A stretch of 64,000 bases of DNA from Halalkalibacter oceani. GTDB taxonomy: Bacteria > Bacillota > Bacilli > Bacillales > Bacillaceae_D. The stretch covers positions 1-64,000 of the forward strand of contig NZ_JBEPKD010000021.1 in NCBI RefSeq assembly GCF_040544555.1, in the 5' to 3' direction. The position numbers and the translations under genes are program-made. Shown here in pieces: positions 25,859-34,505 of the stretch. The first letter of the stretch is position 1. Every line of letters starts with the position of its first letter. The notes under the pieces were generated by a model. That model was not told the DNA's origin and made no database searches. It saw only the letters and a list, made by a program, of their open reading frames with translations.

Positions 25859-27129
25859 GAATGGTCAAGGTCGAGGCATCGGTCAGCCTCAGACGCGATT
25901 TGGATACAGGAACAGAAATGCAGCGTGATGCTGTCGATAACATTATTACGCAAGTGATCGAGCAGGGAGATCACGCGCTTTATACGCTGACAAAAACGCT
26001 GGACGGAGCGGAGCTTGACCAGCTGCGCGTGACAGAAGCGGAAATGGAAGCGGCTTATGCGCAAATGGATGAGGAACTGATCGGAGCACTTCGTGAAGCG
26101 ATGACCAACATTCGCGACTTTCATCAGCGGCAGCTGCGGCAATCATGGCTGACGACGAAAGAGGATGGCACGATTCTCGGCCAGCAAATAACGGCACTGG
26201 ATTCAGTTGGCGTCTATGTGCCGGGTGGGAAAGCGGCGTATCCGTCTTCGATTATGATGAATGTCATCCCAGCCCAGGTTGCAGGGGTGAAACGGATCGT
26301 CATGGTATCGCCGCCGCAGGCTGATGGAAGCTTGCCGGCCGGTGTGCTTGTAACCGCAAGTGAATTGGGCGTGGAGGAAATTTACAAGGTTGGCGGCGCC
26401 CAGGCGGTCGCTGCGCTTGCCTACGGAACGGAAAGCATCACACCGGTTGATAAAATTACCGGACCAGGCAATATTTACGTCGCCTTGGCAAAGCGGGCGG
26501 TATTCGGCAAGGTCGATATCGATATGATCGCCGGCCCGAGCGAAATTGTCGTACTGGCGGATGAGACAGGCGACCCGGGGTATATTGCCGCCGATCTGCT
26601 CTCACAGGCCGAGCATGATGAACGAGCTTCGGCCGTGCTCGTGACGACCTCAAACGAGCTGGCGGAACAAGTTTCAGTAGAAGTCGAAAAACAGCTGGCG
26701 CTTTTGCCACGGAAAGACATTGCTGCCGCCTCGATTCGCGATTACGGCGTCATTTATGTAGCGCGGGACATCGCCGAAGCCATTCATGTCGTCAATGAGC
26801 TTGCGCCTGAGCATTTGGAGCTGTTGACGAAGGAGCCGATGAACCTTGTCGGTAAAATCCGTCATGCCGGAGCGATATTTGTCGGCTCGTATAGTTCGGA
26901 ACCGGTCGGAGACTATTTCGCCGGACCGAATCACGTCCTGCCGACGAACGGCACGGCGCGCTTTTCCAGTCCGTTAAATGTTGATGATTTCATTAAAAAA
27001 TCAAGTATTATTGCCTACAGTAAAGAAGCCTTGGAGGCGAACGGTTCGAAAATTTCCGCCCTCGCCCGCTTGGAAGGACTCGAAGCTCACGCCAGAGCAA
27101 TTGATATCAGGTTGGAGGGAAACAAATGA
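25855..27129 (+). CDS. hisD: Histidinol dehydrogenase
   Basis: Zn-dependent NAD enzyme oxidising histidinol to histidine in two steps. 424 aa. Motifs: YVPGGKAAYPSS, IYKVGGAQAVAALAYGTE, ITGPGNIYVALAK, the metal ligand region LSQAEHDERA and GPNHVLPT. Start ATG 25855 overlaps the hisG stop; ATG 25861 is a less likely alternative. Ends overlapping hisB by 4 bases. Confidence 0.96.
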   Translation: MRMVKVEASVSLRRDLDTGTEMQRDAVDNIITQVIEQGDHALYTLTKTLDGAELDQLRVTEAEMEAAYAQMDEELIGALREAMTNIRDFHQRQLRQSWLTTKEDGTILGQQITALDSVGVYVPGGKAAYPSSIMMNVIPAQVAGVKRIVMVSPPQADGSLPAGVLVTASELGVEEIYKVGGAQAVAALAYGTESITPVDKITGPGNIYVALAKRAVFGKVDIDMIAGPSEIVVLADETGDPGYIAADLLSQAEHDERASAVLVTTSNELAEQVSVEVEKQLALLPRKDIAAASIRDYGVIYVARDIAEAIHVVNELAPEHLELLTKEPMNLVGKIRHAGAIFVGSYSSEPVGDYFAGPNHVLPTNGTARFSSPLNVDDFIKKSSIIAYSKEALEANGSKISALARLEGLEAHARAIDIRLEGNK

Positions 27130-27716
27130 CAGAGCGACGCGCACAAATTGAACGCAATACAGGTGAAACGCAAATCAAGCTCGATTTTACAATTGACGGA
27201 GAAGGAAAATCTGAGCTTGAGACGGGGGTTCCGTTTTTAACACATATGCTCGACTTGTTCACAAAGCATGGTCATTACAACCTAATGGTGGAAGCGAATG
27301 GGGACACGGATGTCGATGACCATCATACAACAGAAGATATCGGCATCGTCCTCGGACAGGCGATCAAGGAAGCGCTCGGCGATAAAAAAGGGATTCGCCG
27401 TTATGGCAACGCCTTTGTGCCAATGGATGAAACGTTAGCCCAGGTTGTCGTTGATTTAAGCAATCGTCCTCATTTGGAGTTTCGCGCTGAATTTCCAAAA
27501 GAGAAGGTAGGGACATTTGATACGGAGCTCGTCCATGAATTTATGTGGAAGCTGGCGCTTGAGGCGCGGATGAACCTTCATGTCATCGTGCATTATGGCT
27601 TTAATACGCATCATATGATTGAAGCGGTATTCAAAGCATTGGCACGCGCTCTCGATGAAGCAACAAGTATAGACGAACGGGTGAAAGGCGTCCCGTCAAC
27701 GAAGGGATTGTTATAA
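27126..27716 (+). CDS. hisB: Imidazoleglycerol-phosphate dehydratase
   Basis: Mn-dependent dehydratase giving imidazole acetol phosphate. 196 aa, monofunctional (no phosphatase domain). Duplicated metal motifs DDHHTTEDIG and NTHHMIEAVFKALARAL. Start overlaps the hisD stop. Confidence 0.96.
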   Translation: MTERRAQIERNTGETQIKLDFTIDGEGKSELETGVPFLTHMLDLFTKHGHYNLMVEANGDTDVDDHHTTEDIGIVLGQAIKEALGDKKGIRRYGNAFVPMDETLAQVVVDLSNRPHLEFRAEFPKEKVGTFDTELVHEFMWKLALEARMNLHVIVHYGFNTHHMIEAVFKALARALDEATSIDERVKGVPSTKGLL

Positions 27717-27719
27717 AAC

Positions 27720-28364
27720 ATGATTGGCATCGTCGATTACGGAATGGGAAATTTGCATAGTGTCAGCAAAGCGCTCGAACGGCTTGAACTGCCGTATGTC
27801 TTAACGGATGATAGTGATGTTTTACAAAAAACGGACGGGTTGCTGCTGCCTGGAGTCGGGGCTTTTCCTGATGCGATGGCGACATTGAATCAAATGGGAC
27901 TTAGCTCCTTTTTACGGGAATGGGCCGAGGCTGGCAAGCCGCTGCTTGGTATTTGTCTTGGCATGCAGCTTTTATTTGAAGAAAGTGATGAACACGGACT
28001 GACGGAAGGGCTAAAGCTGCTGCCGGGACGTGTGGAGCGCTTCAGCGGGCAGACGGCTGATGGCGCAAGCTACAAAGTGCCGCATATGGGGTGGAACAAG
28101 CTGACGTTTCAGCAGCCGGGCCATCCGCTGCTCAGAAATGTCGAAGAAGGCCATGTCTATTTTGTCCATTCATATGTCGTCAAGGAAGGAAGCCGCGATG
28201 TGCTCATTGCGACGAGTGAGTATGACGGAACCGTTCCGGCGGTCGTCGGACGGGACAACGTCCTCGGCACTCAATTTCATCCGGAAAAAAGCAGCCATGT
28301 CGGGATGAGCATTCTTCGCAATTTTGGTGAGCTAGTCGCACAAGGAGGCAGAAAAAGTGAGTAA
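27720..28364 (+). CDS. hisH: Imidazole glycerol phosphate synthase, glutaminase subunit
   Basis: Class I glutamine amidotransferase that feeds ammonia to HisF. 214 aa. Nucleophile Cys in GICLGMQLLFEES (about residue 80) and His/Glu in GTQFHPEKSS. ATG 27720 lies 3 bases after hisB. Overlaps hisA by 8 bases. Confidence 0.95.
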   Translation: MIGIVDYGMGNLHSVSKALERLELPYVLTDDSDVLQKTDGLLLPGVGAFPDAMATLNQMGLSSFLREWAEAGKPLLGICLGMQLLFEESDEHGLTEGLKLLPGRVERFSGQTADGASYKVPHMGWNKLTFQQPGHPLLRNVEEGHVYFVHSYVVKEGSRDVLIATSEYDGTVPAVVGRDNVLGTQFHPEKSSHVGMSILRNFGELVAQGGRKSE

Positions 28365-29091
28365 GTTTGTCATTTATCCAGCAATTGATATGCGTGACGG
28401 GAAGTGCGTTCGACTGAAGCAGGGAGATTATAATGAGGAAACCGTCTATGGCGATTCTCCGTTCGCGATGGCGCAGCAGTTTGTCGAAGAGGGAGCGGAA
28501 TGGATTCATATGGTCGATCTGGACGGGGCCAAGGCAAAAAAAAGAATTAATCATGAGTATGTTCTTCGGGTCGCCAAAGAGCTAGACGTCCGGGTCCAGG
28601 TTGGCGGCGGCATCCGCACAGCGGACGATGTCGCTTATTATCTCGACCAAGGAGTCGACCGTGTCATTCTTGGCAGTGTCGCCGTCAACGATCCGGCATT
28701 TACGAAAGAGATGCTCGCTACATATGGAGGAGAACGGATTGCGATCGGTCTCGATGCGCGCGACGGCTATGTCGCGACGGAAGGCTGGCTGGAAACGTCA
28801 TCTGTTAAAGCTGAGACGCTGGCGCAGGAGCTGGCCCGCTTCGGAGCAGAGGTGTTTATTTTTACCGACATTTCACGTGACGGAATGCTATCAGGGCCGA
28901 ACACAGAAGCGATTACGGCGCTCGCTGAAGCAACAGGAAAGCAGGTCATCGCTTCCGGAGGTGTCAGCTCATTAGCGGATTTAACGGAGCTTCGTCAACG
29001 TTCGAAGCGAGGAGTGAGCGGCGCGATTGTCGGAAAGGCGCTCTACACGAATCAGTTTACGCTTGCCGAGGCGTTGAAAGGGGAGGAGTAG
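28357..29091 (+). CDS. hisA: ProFAR isomerase
   Basis: (Beta/alpha)8 isomerase opening the ribose of ProFAR. 244 aa. Catalytic Asp in YPAIDMRDGKCVRL and Asp in FTDISRDGMLSG; phosphate loops VGGGIRT and ASGGVSS. GTG start 28357 follows AAGGAGG (28342-28348) within the end of hisH. Confidence 0.95.
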   Translation: MSKFVIYPAIDMRDGKCVRLKQGDYNEETVYGDSPFAMAQQFVEEGAEWIHMVDLDGAKAKKRINHEYVLRVAKELDVRVQVGGGIRTADDVAYYLDQGVDRVILGSVAVNDPAFTKEMLATYGGERIAIGLDARDGYVATEGWLETSSVKAETLAQELARFGAEVFIFTDISRDGMLSGPNTEAITALAEATGKQVIASGGVSSLADLTELRQRSKRGVSGAIVGKALYTNQFTLAEALKGEE

Positions 29092-29092
29092 A

Positions 29093-29851
29093 ATGCTGAC
29101 AAAACGTATTATTCCTTGCCTTGATGTAAAAGAAGGACGCGTTGTGAAAGGCGTGCAGTTCGTCGATCTTCGCGATGCCGGCGATCCGGTCGAGCTGGCG
29201 GCGTTTTACGATCAGGAAGGCGCCGATGAACTCGTTTTTCTTGATATTTCCGCCTCGCATGAAGGCCGGGAAACGATGATTGAAGTCGTCGAGCAGGTGG
29301 CGGGAACGCTGGCGATTCCATTTACGGTCGGCGGCGGGATCAACTCTCTTGCCGATATGAAGCGCGTGCTGCGCGCCGGCGCCGATAAAGTGTCGCTTAA
29401 TACAGCGGCTGTCAAGCGTCCGGAGCTGATTCGCGAGGGTGCGGACTTTTTTGGTTCGCAATGTATCGTCGTCGCGATTGATGCGAAGTACGATCCAGAT
29501 CTCGGTTCGTGGCGGATTTACACCCACGGTGGACGGACACCGACTGACTGGGAGGTCGTCGCCTGGGCGCAGGAAGCCGTCCGGCTTGGTGCGGGAGAAA
29601 TTTTGCTGACAAGCATGGATCAGGACGGAGCGAAGACCGGCTTTGATCAGGCATTAACGAAAACAGTCAGTGAAGCTGTGACCGTTCCTGTGATTGCCTC
29701 CGGCGGGGCAGGAAAAAAGGAAGACTTCGCCGCTGTTTTTCAGGAAGCGAAGGCGGACGCAGCGCTGGCAGCTTCGATTTTTCATTATAAAGAAACATCA
29801 GTCGCCCAGGTCAAGGGGTACTTAAAAGAGCAGGGAGTGAGCATACGATGA
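29093..29851 (+). CDS. hisF: Imidazole glycerol phosphate synthase, cyclase subunit
   Basis: (Beta/alpha)8 cyclase using HisH-derived ammonia to form imidazole glycerol phosphate and AICAR. 252 aa. Catalytic Asp11 in IPCLDVKEGRVVKG and Asp in LTSMDQDGAKTG. One base after hisA, overlapping hisIE by ATGA. Confidence 0.96.
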   Translation: MLTKRIIPCLDVKEGRVVKGVQFVDLRDAGDPVELAAFYDQEGADELVFLDISASHEGRETMIEVVEQVAGTLAIPFTVGGGINSLADMKRVLRAGADKVSLNTAAVKRPELIREGADFFGSQCIVVAIDAKYDPDLGSWRIYTHGGRTPTDWEVVAWAQEAVRLGAGEILLTSMDQDGAKTGFDQALTKTVSEAVTVPVIASGGAGKKEDFAAVFQEAKADAALAASIFHYKETSVAQVKGYLKEQGVSIR

Positions 29852-30480
29852 CAAAACAAGAGATCAACTTTGATGAGAACGGCCTCGTTCCGGCAATCGT
29901 CCAGGATGCCCAAAGCAAGGAAGTGCTGACGTTAGCTTATATGAACAAGGAGTCGCTTGAGAAATCGCTTGAGACGAGGGAGACATGGTTCTATTCACGC
30001 TCGCGCCAGGAGCTGTGGCACAAAGGAGCAACGTCCGGCAACACGCAGAAAATTGTGGATATCCGCTTTGACTGCGATGCCGACGCGCTTGTCGTTCTTG
30101 TAGATCCGGCCGGTCCGGCCTGCCATAAAGGAGTGTACTCGTGCTTTAGTGACTCCTTGCTGACGGAGGAAAAGAACGAGACAAGCCAAGACCGCTTTGC
30201 GATTATTAATGAGCTGGAGCAGGTTATCGCCAAACGGGAAGCGGAAATGCCAGAGGGCGCTTACACGACGTATTTATTTGAAAAAGGCGTCGACAAAATC
30301 CTGAAAAAAGTAGGAGAAGAAGCGGGCGAAGTGATTATCGCCGCGAAAAACCGTGATCACGAAGAGTTGAAATGGGAAGTCGCCGACCTCCTCTATCACC
30401 TTCTCGTCCTTCTGCGCGAACAAAAACTCCCCCTCGACCAAGTCCTAAGCGTCCTCGAAGAACGCCACAGTAGCTCATAA
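29848..30480 (+). CDS. hisIE: Bifunctional phosphoribosyl-AMP cyclohydrolase / phosphoribosyl-ATP pyrophosphatase
   Basis: Fused enzyme for steps two and three of histidine synthesis. 210 aa: HisI (about 1-115) with WFYSRSRQELWHKG and the Asp-rich metal site DCDADALV plus CHKGVYSCF; HisE (about 120-210) with EEAGEVIIAAKNRD. Last gene of the operon; hisC and histidinol phosphatase are absent here, as usual in Bacillus. A terminator hairpin begins within the bases after its stop. Confidence 0.95.
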   Translation: MTKQEINFDENGLVPAIVQDAQSKEVLTLAYMNKESLEKSLETRETWFYSRSRQELWHKGATSGNTQKIVDIRFDCDADALVVLVDPAGPACHKGVYSCFSDSLLTEEKNETSQDRFAIINELEQVIAKREAEMPEGAYTTYLFEKGVDKILKKVGEEAGEVIIAAKNRDHEELKWEVADLLYHLLVLLREQKLPLDQVLSVLEERHSSS

Positions 30481-30483
30481 AAA

Positions 30484-30726
30484 AGCCCGGTTTTGGCTTT
30501 TTTATGAGCGAACCCTCCAGCGAAGCCTGCCCCAACAGTTCTTCACCAGTGCTCTTCTGGTGAAGACGGGCAGAGCGGAGCGAGGGAGAGCCCGGTTTAG
30601 GCTTTTTTTATGAGCGGACCCCTCCTCCAGCGAAGCCTGCCCCAATAGTTCTTTACCAGTGCTCTTCTGGTGAAGACGGGCAGAGCGAAGCGGGGGAGAG
30701 CCCGGTTTAGGCTTTTTTTATGAGCT
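30484..30726 (+). repeat. Tandem imperfect repeat with terminator hairpins
   Basis: Two units of about 105 and 110 bp (30484-30588 and 30589-30698) and a third partial copy (30699-30726), nearly identical. Each starts with AGCC-CGGTTTNG-GGCT-T6, a terminator-like hairpin, then carries nested arms: CTGCCC...GGGCAG enclosing CACCAG-tgctctt-CTGGTG. The first hairpin ends the his operon. This fills most of the 359-base gap before the next gene; no coding frame is evident. Confidence 0.8.
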
Positions 30727-30839
30727 AAGAAAGTATAAAACTTTCAGGTAGATTCGAGGAAGGGCGTCGGCTTCGCGTGTTACACGGATGGCAGGCTTGG
30801 CTAAGTTGGGGAAAGACAAAAATAACGAGGAGAAAATCA

Positions 30840-31397
30840 ATGAGACGAAAGCTGATAATCTCATCTTTAATCGTATGTCTCTTCTTGTTTTACGTGTTTC
30901 TTCATCAACGCGATCCGCACGAAGGGGACATCTATCGAATAACGGAACCGTGGACGATGCAGGTGACGGATGTTCTTGCCATCGAGCAGATCGATGATGA
31001 CTGGTTTGTCTTTTTTCGAACGAGCGACTTTCTCCATCTTGGGAGATTAGAAAAGAACCTGTTCGGGACGTGGGATCTAGTTGACTTTCATCAAGGTGAG
31101 GCTTTGTTGGGGAGTATTCCAATCGAAGAGACAGATTCAAATGTCGTGTTAGGGGGCGCGGGCTATTCAGATGCCGGCTCAAATGAAAATAAGTCTTTTT
31201 TCTTTGGGATGATTGACAATCCTGCTGTCAATAAAGTGATTGTCGAACAAAATGAGAACCTGTATGAAATCACTGATTTTATCACCGGAACTCATCAGAC
31301 ACGTCTTTTTTTACGAATGACCGACGAAGAGCTCCTGTCTTTTTCAATAACCGCGTACGATCATGATGGTACGATTGTTCATTCCTACCCACAGTAG
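30840..31397 (+). CDS. Hypothetical membrane-anchored protein
   Basis: 185 aa: basic start and one hydrophobic helix (about 5-22), then an acidic, beta-rich outside domain with no cysteines near the anchor, so not a lipoprotein. I do not recognise a family. ATG 30840 is chosen because AACGAGGAG lies 6 bases upstream; the frame is open back to 30777 but without a ribosome site. It lies alone between the repeat cluster and a terminator. Confidence 0.6.
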   Translation: MRRKLIISSLIVCLFLFYVFLHQRDPHEGDIYRITEPWTMQVTDVLAIEQIDDDWFVFFRTSDFLHLGRLEKNLFGTWDLVDFHQGEALLGSIPIEETDSNVVLGGAGYSDAGSNENKSFFFGMIDNPAVNKVIVEQNENLYEITDFITGTHQTRLFLRMTDEELLSFSITAYDHDGTIVHSYPQ

Positions 31398-31444
31398 CGG
31401 GCAAGTAAGCACAGGAAATTTGATTAATATGAATAGTCTTTGCC

Positions 31445-31480
31445 AAAAACATGAACTGCTGCAGCTCATGTTTTTTTATT
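31445..31480 (+). terminator. Terminator after the hypothetical gene
   Basis: AAAAACATGA pairs with TCATGTTTTT around an inner CTGCTGCAG, followed by further T residues. It can also work on the minus strand. Confidence 0.7.
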
Positions 31481-31510
31481 TTACAATTCGTCATTTTTTT
31501 CGGAAGCTTT

Positions 31511-31539
31511 TTGATAGACGTGTTATCGAACAACATAGT
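31511..31539 (+). promoter_or_regulatory. Possible promoter of yvcD
   Basis: TTGATA (31511-31516), 17-base spacer, CATAGT (31534-31539). A TATACT at 31562 is an alternative -10 without a good -35. Confidence 0.4.
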
Positions 31540-31603
31540 ACTGTTCATTGTTAAAATGATGTATACTAGGTGGTATGATGAGAAGCTGGAGGACCATAAC
31601 TTC

Positions 31604-32644
31604 ATGGATGTAACACCACAAAATGAACAAAACAAACGCAAGGTCGTTCCATTGTATCAAAACGGCGATTATTTTTTTCAACGCGGACTTGAGGCCTACC
31701 GCAAAAATCATTTGCAAAAAGCAGTCAGGCTTTTTGAACGAGCGGTAAAGCTCACAGCTCAGGAGCCTGTCTTTCGCATTCAGCTCGCAGCTGTGCTTTC
31801 AGAGCTCGGCGAATATGAGCGTTCCAATGATATTTTGCATGATGTCCTGAATGAAAAAGGGGACAAATTAGCGGAATGTTATTTTTTCATGGCCAATAAT
31901 TACGCTTATTTAGGTCTGTTTGAACAGGCGGAACGCGCCACTTTGCGCTATTTAGAGCTTCATCCGAATGAGCGTTTCTCTGCGGATGCGTATGAACTGC
32001 TTGATTTGCTGCAGTTTGAACGGGAAGAGGACGATGATTGGGAGGAGTTGGACGCACAGGAGGATGAGCTGGTTGCCAGACATGAGTATGCCCACAGACT
32101 GCTGCGTAAAGGGGAAGTCCAATCGTCCATTCCGATCCTGCAAGCGATTGTTAACGATCATCCAACCTGCTGGGCCGCTCACAACCATTTGGCGGAGGCC
32201 TTGTTCAGACAGGGGGAGCAGCGGGCATTTGCGATATGCGAAGCTGTATTGGAAAAGGATAAAGGAAATTTGATCGCCATTTGCAACCTTGCATTGTTTT
32301 ATACCGAAAAAGGGGATGCTAAGCAGGCAGACCATTATATACGCACGTTAAAAAATGTCTATCCTCTTCAGGAAGATCACTATATCAAAATAGCCGAAAC
32401 GTTATGCGCGGTCGGCCACTATCAGGAGGCCTATGAGAGGCTGAAGGAATTACAGCAATGGCAGCTGGAACAGAGGCCGGCGCTTCTCTTTTGTTATGCG
32501 GTCGCGCTTGCTCATGTCGGTGAGGAAAAAAAGGCGAAGCAGCTGATTGAACGGGCTGCGAGGCTTTCGTGTCGGCAAGCGGAGCGGTTTTTACAATCTA
32601 AGCTGTCGCTTAGTGAGCTACGGTATCAGATTTGGGCTGAATAA
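31604..32644 (+). CDS. yvcD: TPR-repeat protein YvcD
   Basis: 346-aa soluble protein of tetratricopeptide repeats: visible units include YFFQRGLEAYRKNHLQKAV, YERSNDILHDVL, LFEQAERATLRYLELHP and a C-terminal set after an acidic stretch (REEDDDWEELDAQEDE). A scaffold role is likely; no enzyme motif. Its place between hisIE and trxB matches B. subtilis yvcD. ATG 31604 follows GGAGG at 31588-31592; longer in-frame starts (31451, 31556) run across the terminator and promoter region and are rejected. Confidence 0.8.
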   Translation: MDVTPQNEQNKRKVVPLYQNGDYFFQRGLEAYRKNHLQKAVRLFERAVKLTAQEPVFRIQLAAVLSELGEYERSNDILHDVLNEKGDKLAECYFFMANNYAYLGLFEQAERATLRYLELHPNERFSADAYELLDLLQFEREEDDDWEELDAQEDELVARHEYAHRLLRKGEVQSSIPILQAIVNDHPTCWAAHNHLAEALFRQGEQRAFAICEAVLEKDKGNLIAICNLALFYTEKGDAKQADHYIRTLKNVYPLQEDHYIKIAETLCAVGHYQEAYERLKELQQWQLEQRPALLFCYAVALAHVGEEKKAKQLIERAARLSCRQAERFLQSKLSLSELRYQIWAE

Positions 32645-32657
32645 CTGAGCAGGAAGT

Positions 32658-32686
32658 TAGACAAAGGGCCGCTTTTTGGCTACGAT
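32658..32686 (+). promoter_or_regulatory. Promoter of trxB
   Basis: TAGACA (32658-32663), 17-base spacer, TACGAT (32681-32686), about 50 bases before the start codon. No terminator is seen between yvcD and trxB, so read-through is possible. Confidence 0.5.
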
Positions 32687-32738
32687 ATGACTGGATAAAG
32701 ATAAAAGTGAGTACAAGCTGGAAAAGGAGTGAAGAACC

Positions 32739-33683
32739 ATGACTGAAGAAAAAGTATATGATGTCATTATCGCCGGGGCGGGACCGGCAGGAATGACGGC
32801 GGCCGTCTATACGTCACGCGCCAACCTGTCAACCCTCATGCTTGAGCGTGGTGTGCCGGGCGGACAAATGGCAAACACAGAGGATGTAGAAAACTATCCG
32901 GGCTTTGACCATATTCTCGGTCCGGAGCTTTCCAATAAAATGTTCGAGCATGCGAAGAAATTCGGCGCCGAATATGGGTATGGCGACATTAAAGAAATCG
33001 TCGATCAAGGGGAATGGAAGCTCGTGAAAGCGGGAAGCAAGGAATACAAAGCCCGTGCCGTCATCGTTGCTACCGGCGCGGAATACAAAAAGCTCGGCGT
33101 TCCCGGGGAACAGGAATTAGGTGGACGCGGGGTATCCTATTGTGCGGTGTGTGATGGTGCATTCTTTAAAGGAAAAGAGCTTGTCGTCGTCGGCGGCGGC
33201 GATTCCGCCGTTGAGGAAGCGGTCTATTTAACGCGCTTTGCCTCAAAGGTAACGGTTGTTCACCGTCGCGATCAGCTGCGTGCGCAAAAGATTCTTCAAG
33301 ACCGCGCCTTTCAAAATGAAAAAATTGATTTCATCTGGAATCATGTCGTCAAGGAAATCAACGCGGAAAATGGCAAGGTCGGCAGCGTGACGCTTGAGAG
33401 TACAGAAACAGGAGAACAGCGCGAATTTAAAACGGATGGCGTCTTTATTTATATTGGATTGCTGCCGTTAAACAGCAGCGTGCTTTCCTTGGGAATCACT
33501 AACGACGAAGGCTATATCGTGACAAATGAAGAGATGGAAACGAAGGTGCCGGGGATTTTTGCCGCTGGCGATATCCGGGAAAAATCATTACGGCAAATTG
33601 TGACGGCGACAGGAGACGGTAGTTTGGCGGCGCAAAATGTCCAGCATTATCTGGAAAGCCTTGAAGATAAGCTGAACGCTTGA
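32739..33683 (+). CDS. trxB: Thioredoxin-disulfide reductase
   Basis: NADPH-dependent flavoenzyme keeping thioredoxin reduced. 314 aa. FAD motif GAGPAGMTAAVY near the N-terminus, redox pair CAVC (about 134-137, in GVSYCAVCDG), NADPH motif GGGDSAVEEA, and C-terminal GIFAAGDIREKSLRQ. Start behind AAAGGAGTG. Followed by two terminator hairpins, so probably monocistronic. Confidence 0.96.
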   Translation: MTEEKVYDVIIAGAGPAGMTAAVYTSRANLSTLMLERGVPGGQMANTEDVENYPGFDHILGPELSNKMFEHAKKFGAEYGYGDIKEIVDQGEWKLVKAGSKEYKARAVIVATGAEYKKLGVPGEQELGGRGVSYCAVCDGAFFKGKELVVVGGGDSAVEEAVYLTRFASKVTVVHRRDQLRAQKILQDRAFQNEKIDFIWNHVVKEINAENGKVGSVTLESTETGEQREFKTDGVFIYIGLLPLNSSVLSLGITNDEGYIVTNEEMETKVPGIFAAGDIREKSLRQIVTATGDGSLAAQNVQHYLESLEDKLNA

Positions 33684-33737
33684 TCAAGATAAGAAACGTC
33701 ATTCGTTCTTAATGCTTCTGTAACACATGTGAAATAA

Positions 33738-33779
33738 AAAAGGGTTACTATAGGATTAAGTAATTGACCCCCTTTTTTA
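33738..33779 (+). terminator. Weak terminator-like hairpin after trxB
   Basis: AAAAAAGGGT and ACCCCCTTTTTT can pair across a long loop, symmetrical on both strands. Confidence 0.45.
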
Positions 33780-33788
33780 TATAATTGT

Positions 33789-33820
33789 TGCACGGACCTT
33801 TGCGTCCGTGCCCTTTTTTT
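33789..33820 (+). terminator. Terminator after trxB
   Basis: Perfect 8-bp stem GCACGGAC / GTCCGTGC with a 6-base loop, followed by CC and T7. Confidence 0.85.
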
Positions 33821-33958
33821 AACTTCATTTCCTCCAGTTTCCTTGCTGCGCAAATAAGTAAGGGCTTACATCATGCTGTTGCTTGTCACCTCAGTGCGTG
33901 TACCTTCCACATCCGGTGTAACTTTCACTTTTTCTTCTCACAGTGTATAGCTTAGGAA

Positions 33959-33987
33959 TTGTGAGACGTTTGGATTAATTGTATAAT
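33959..33987 (+). promoter_or_regulatory. Promoter of the yvcI-rapZ-yvcK-whiA-crh operon
   Basis: TTGTGA (33959-33964), 17-base spacer, TATAAT (33982-33987), about 20 bases before the start of yvcI. Confidence 0.65.
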
Positions 33988-34007
33988 AAGTGGATAGGAG
34001 AACTGAG

Positions 34008-34481
34008 GTGAATGGATTGCAACGAGTAGCAAACTGTATCTTGACATCAGGAAATAAAGCCCTGTTATTACAAAAGCCGAGACGCGGCTGGTGGGTCGCT
34101 CCAGGCGGGAAAATGGAACAGGGAGAATCAATAAAGGAAGCAGCAGAGCGCGAGTTTCGTGAGGAAACAGGTATTTCGCTGAAAGATTGCCAATTGCGGG
34201 CTGTGCTGACGATGATCATCATGGATAATGACAAGCCGGTTAAGGAGTGGATGATGTTTACCTTTCAGGCCACCAACTATTCCGGCGAACTCCTTGCAAC
34301 ATCTCCTGAAGGAAAGCTTGCCTGGAAGGAAATCGGAGAAGTGAGCAATCTGCCGATGGCTGAAGGGGATAAGCATATCTTTCATCACATTTTAAAGGAA
34401 AAAGGGATGATGTTTGGCACGTTCTATTATACGAAGGATTTTGATTTACTATCTTATCGCTTAGAGCCTGAATATACATAA
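34008..34481 (+). CDS. yvcI: Nudix hydrolase YvcI
   Basis: 157-aa Nudix protein; the box GGKMEQGESIKEAAEREFREETG (G-x5-E-x7-REUXEE pattern) is intact. Relatives hydrolyse modified nucleoside di- or triphosphates; the substrate is not known. GTG 34008 is chosen because AGGAG lies 7 bases upstream and MNGLQRVANC lines up with B. subtilis YvcI; GTG 33990 and TTG 34017 are alternatives. First gene of the rapZ-whiA-crh cluster. Confidence 0.85.
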   Translation: MNGLQRVANCILTSGNKALLLQKPRRGWWVAPGGKMEQGESIKEAAEREFREETGISLKDCQLRAVLTMIIMDNDKPVKEWMMFTFQATNYSGELLATSPEGKLAWKEIGEVSNLPMAEGDKHIFHHILKEKGMMFGTFYYTKDFDLLSYRLEPEYT

Positions 34482-34505
34482 AAAAGGGATGGGGGGGAGC
34501 AAACG

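Noticed and set aside
30484..30726. CRISPR-like array after hisIE
   Set aside because: The repeats are over 100 bp, contiguous without unique spacers, and contain terminators; no cas genes are near.
31451..31603. N-terminal extension of yvcD with a hydrophobic helix
   Set aside because: The extension crosses the preceding terminator and the probable promoter, and the ribosome site fits ATG 31604.
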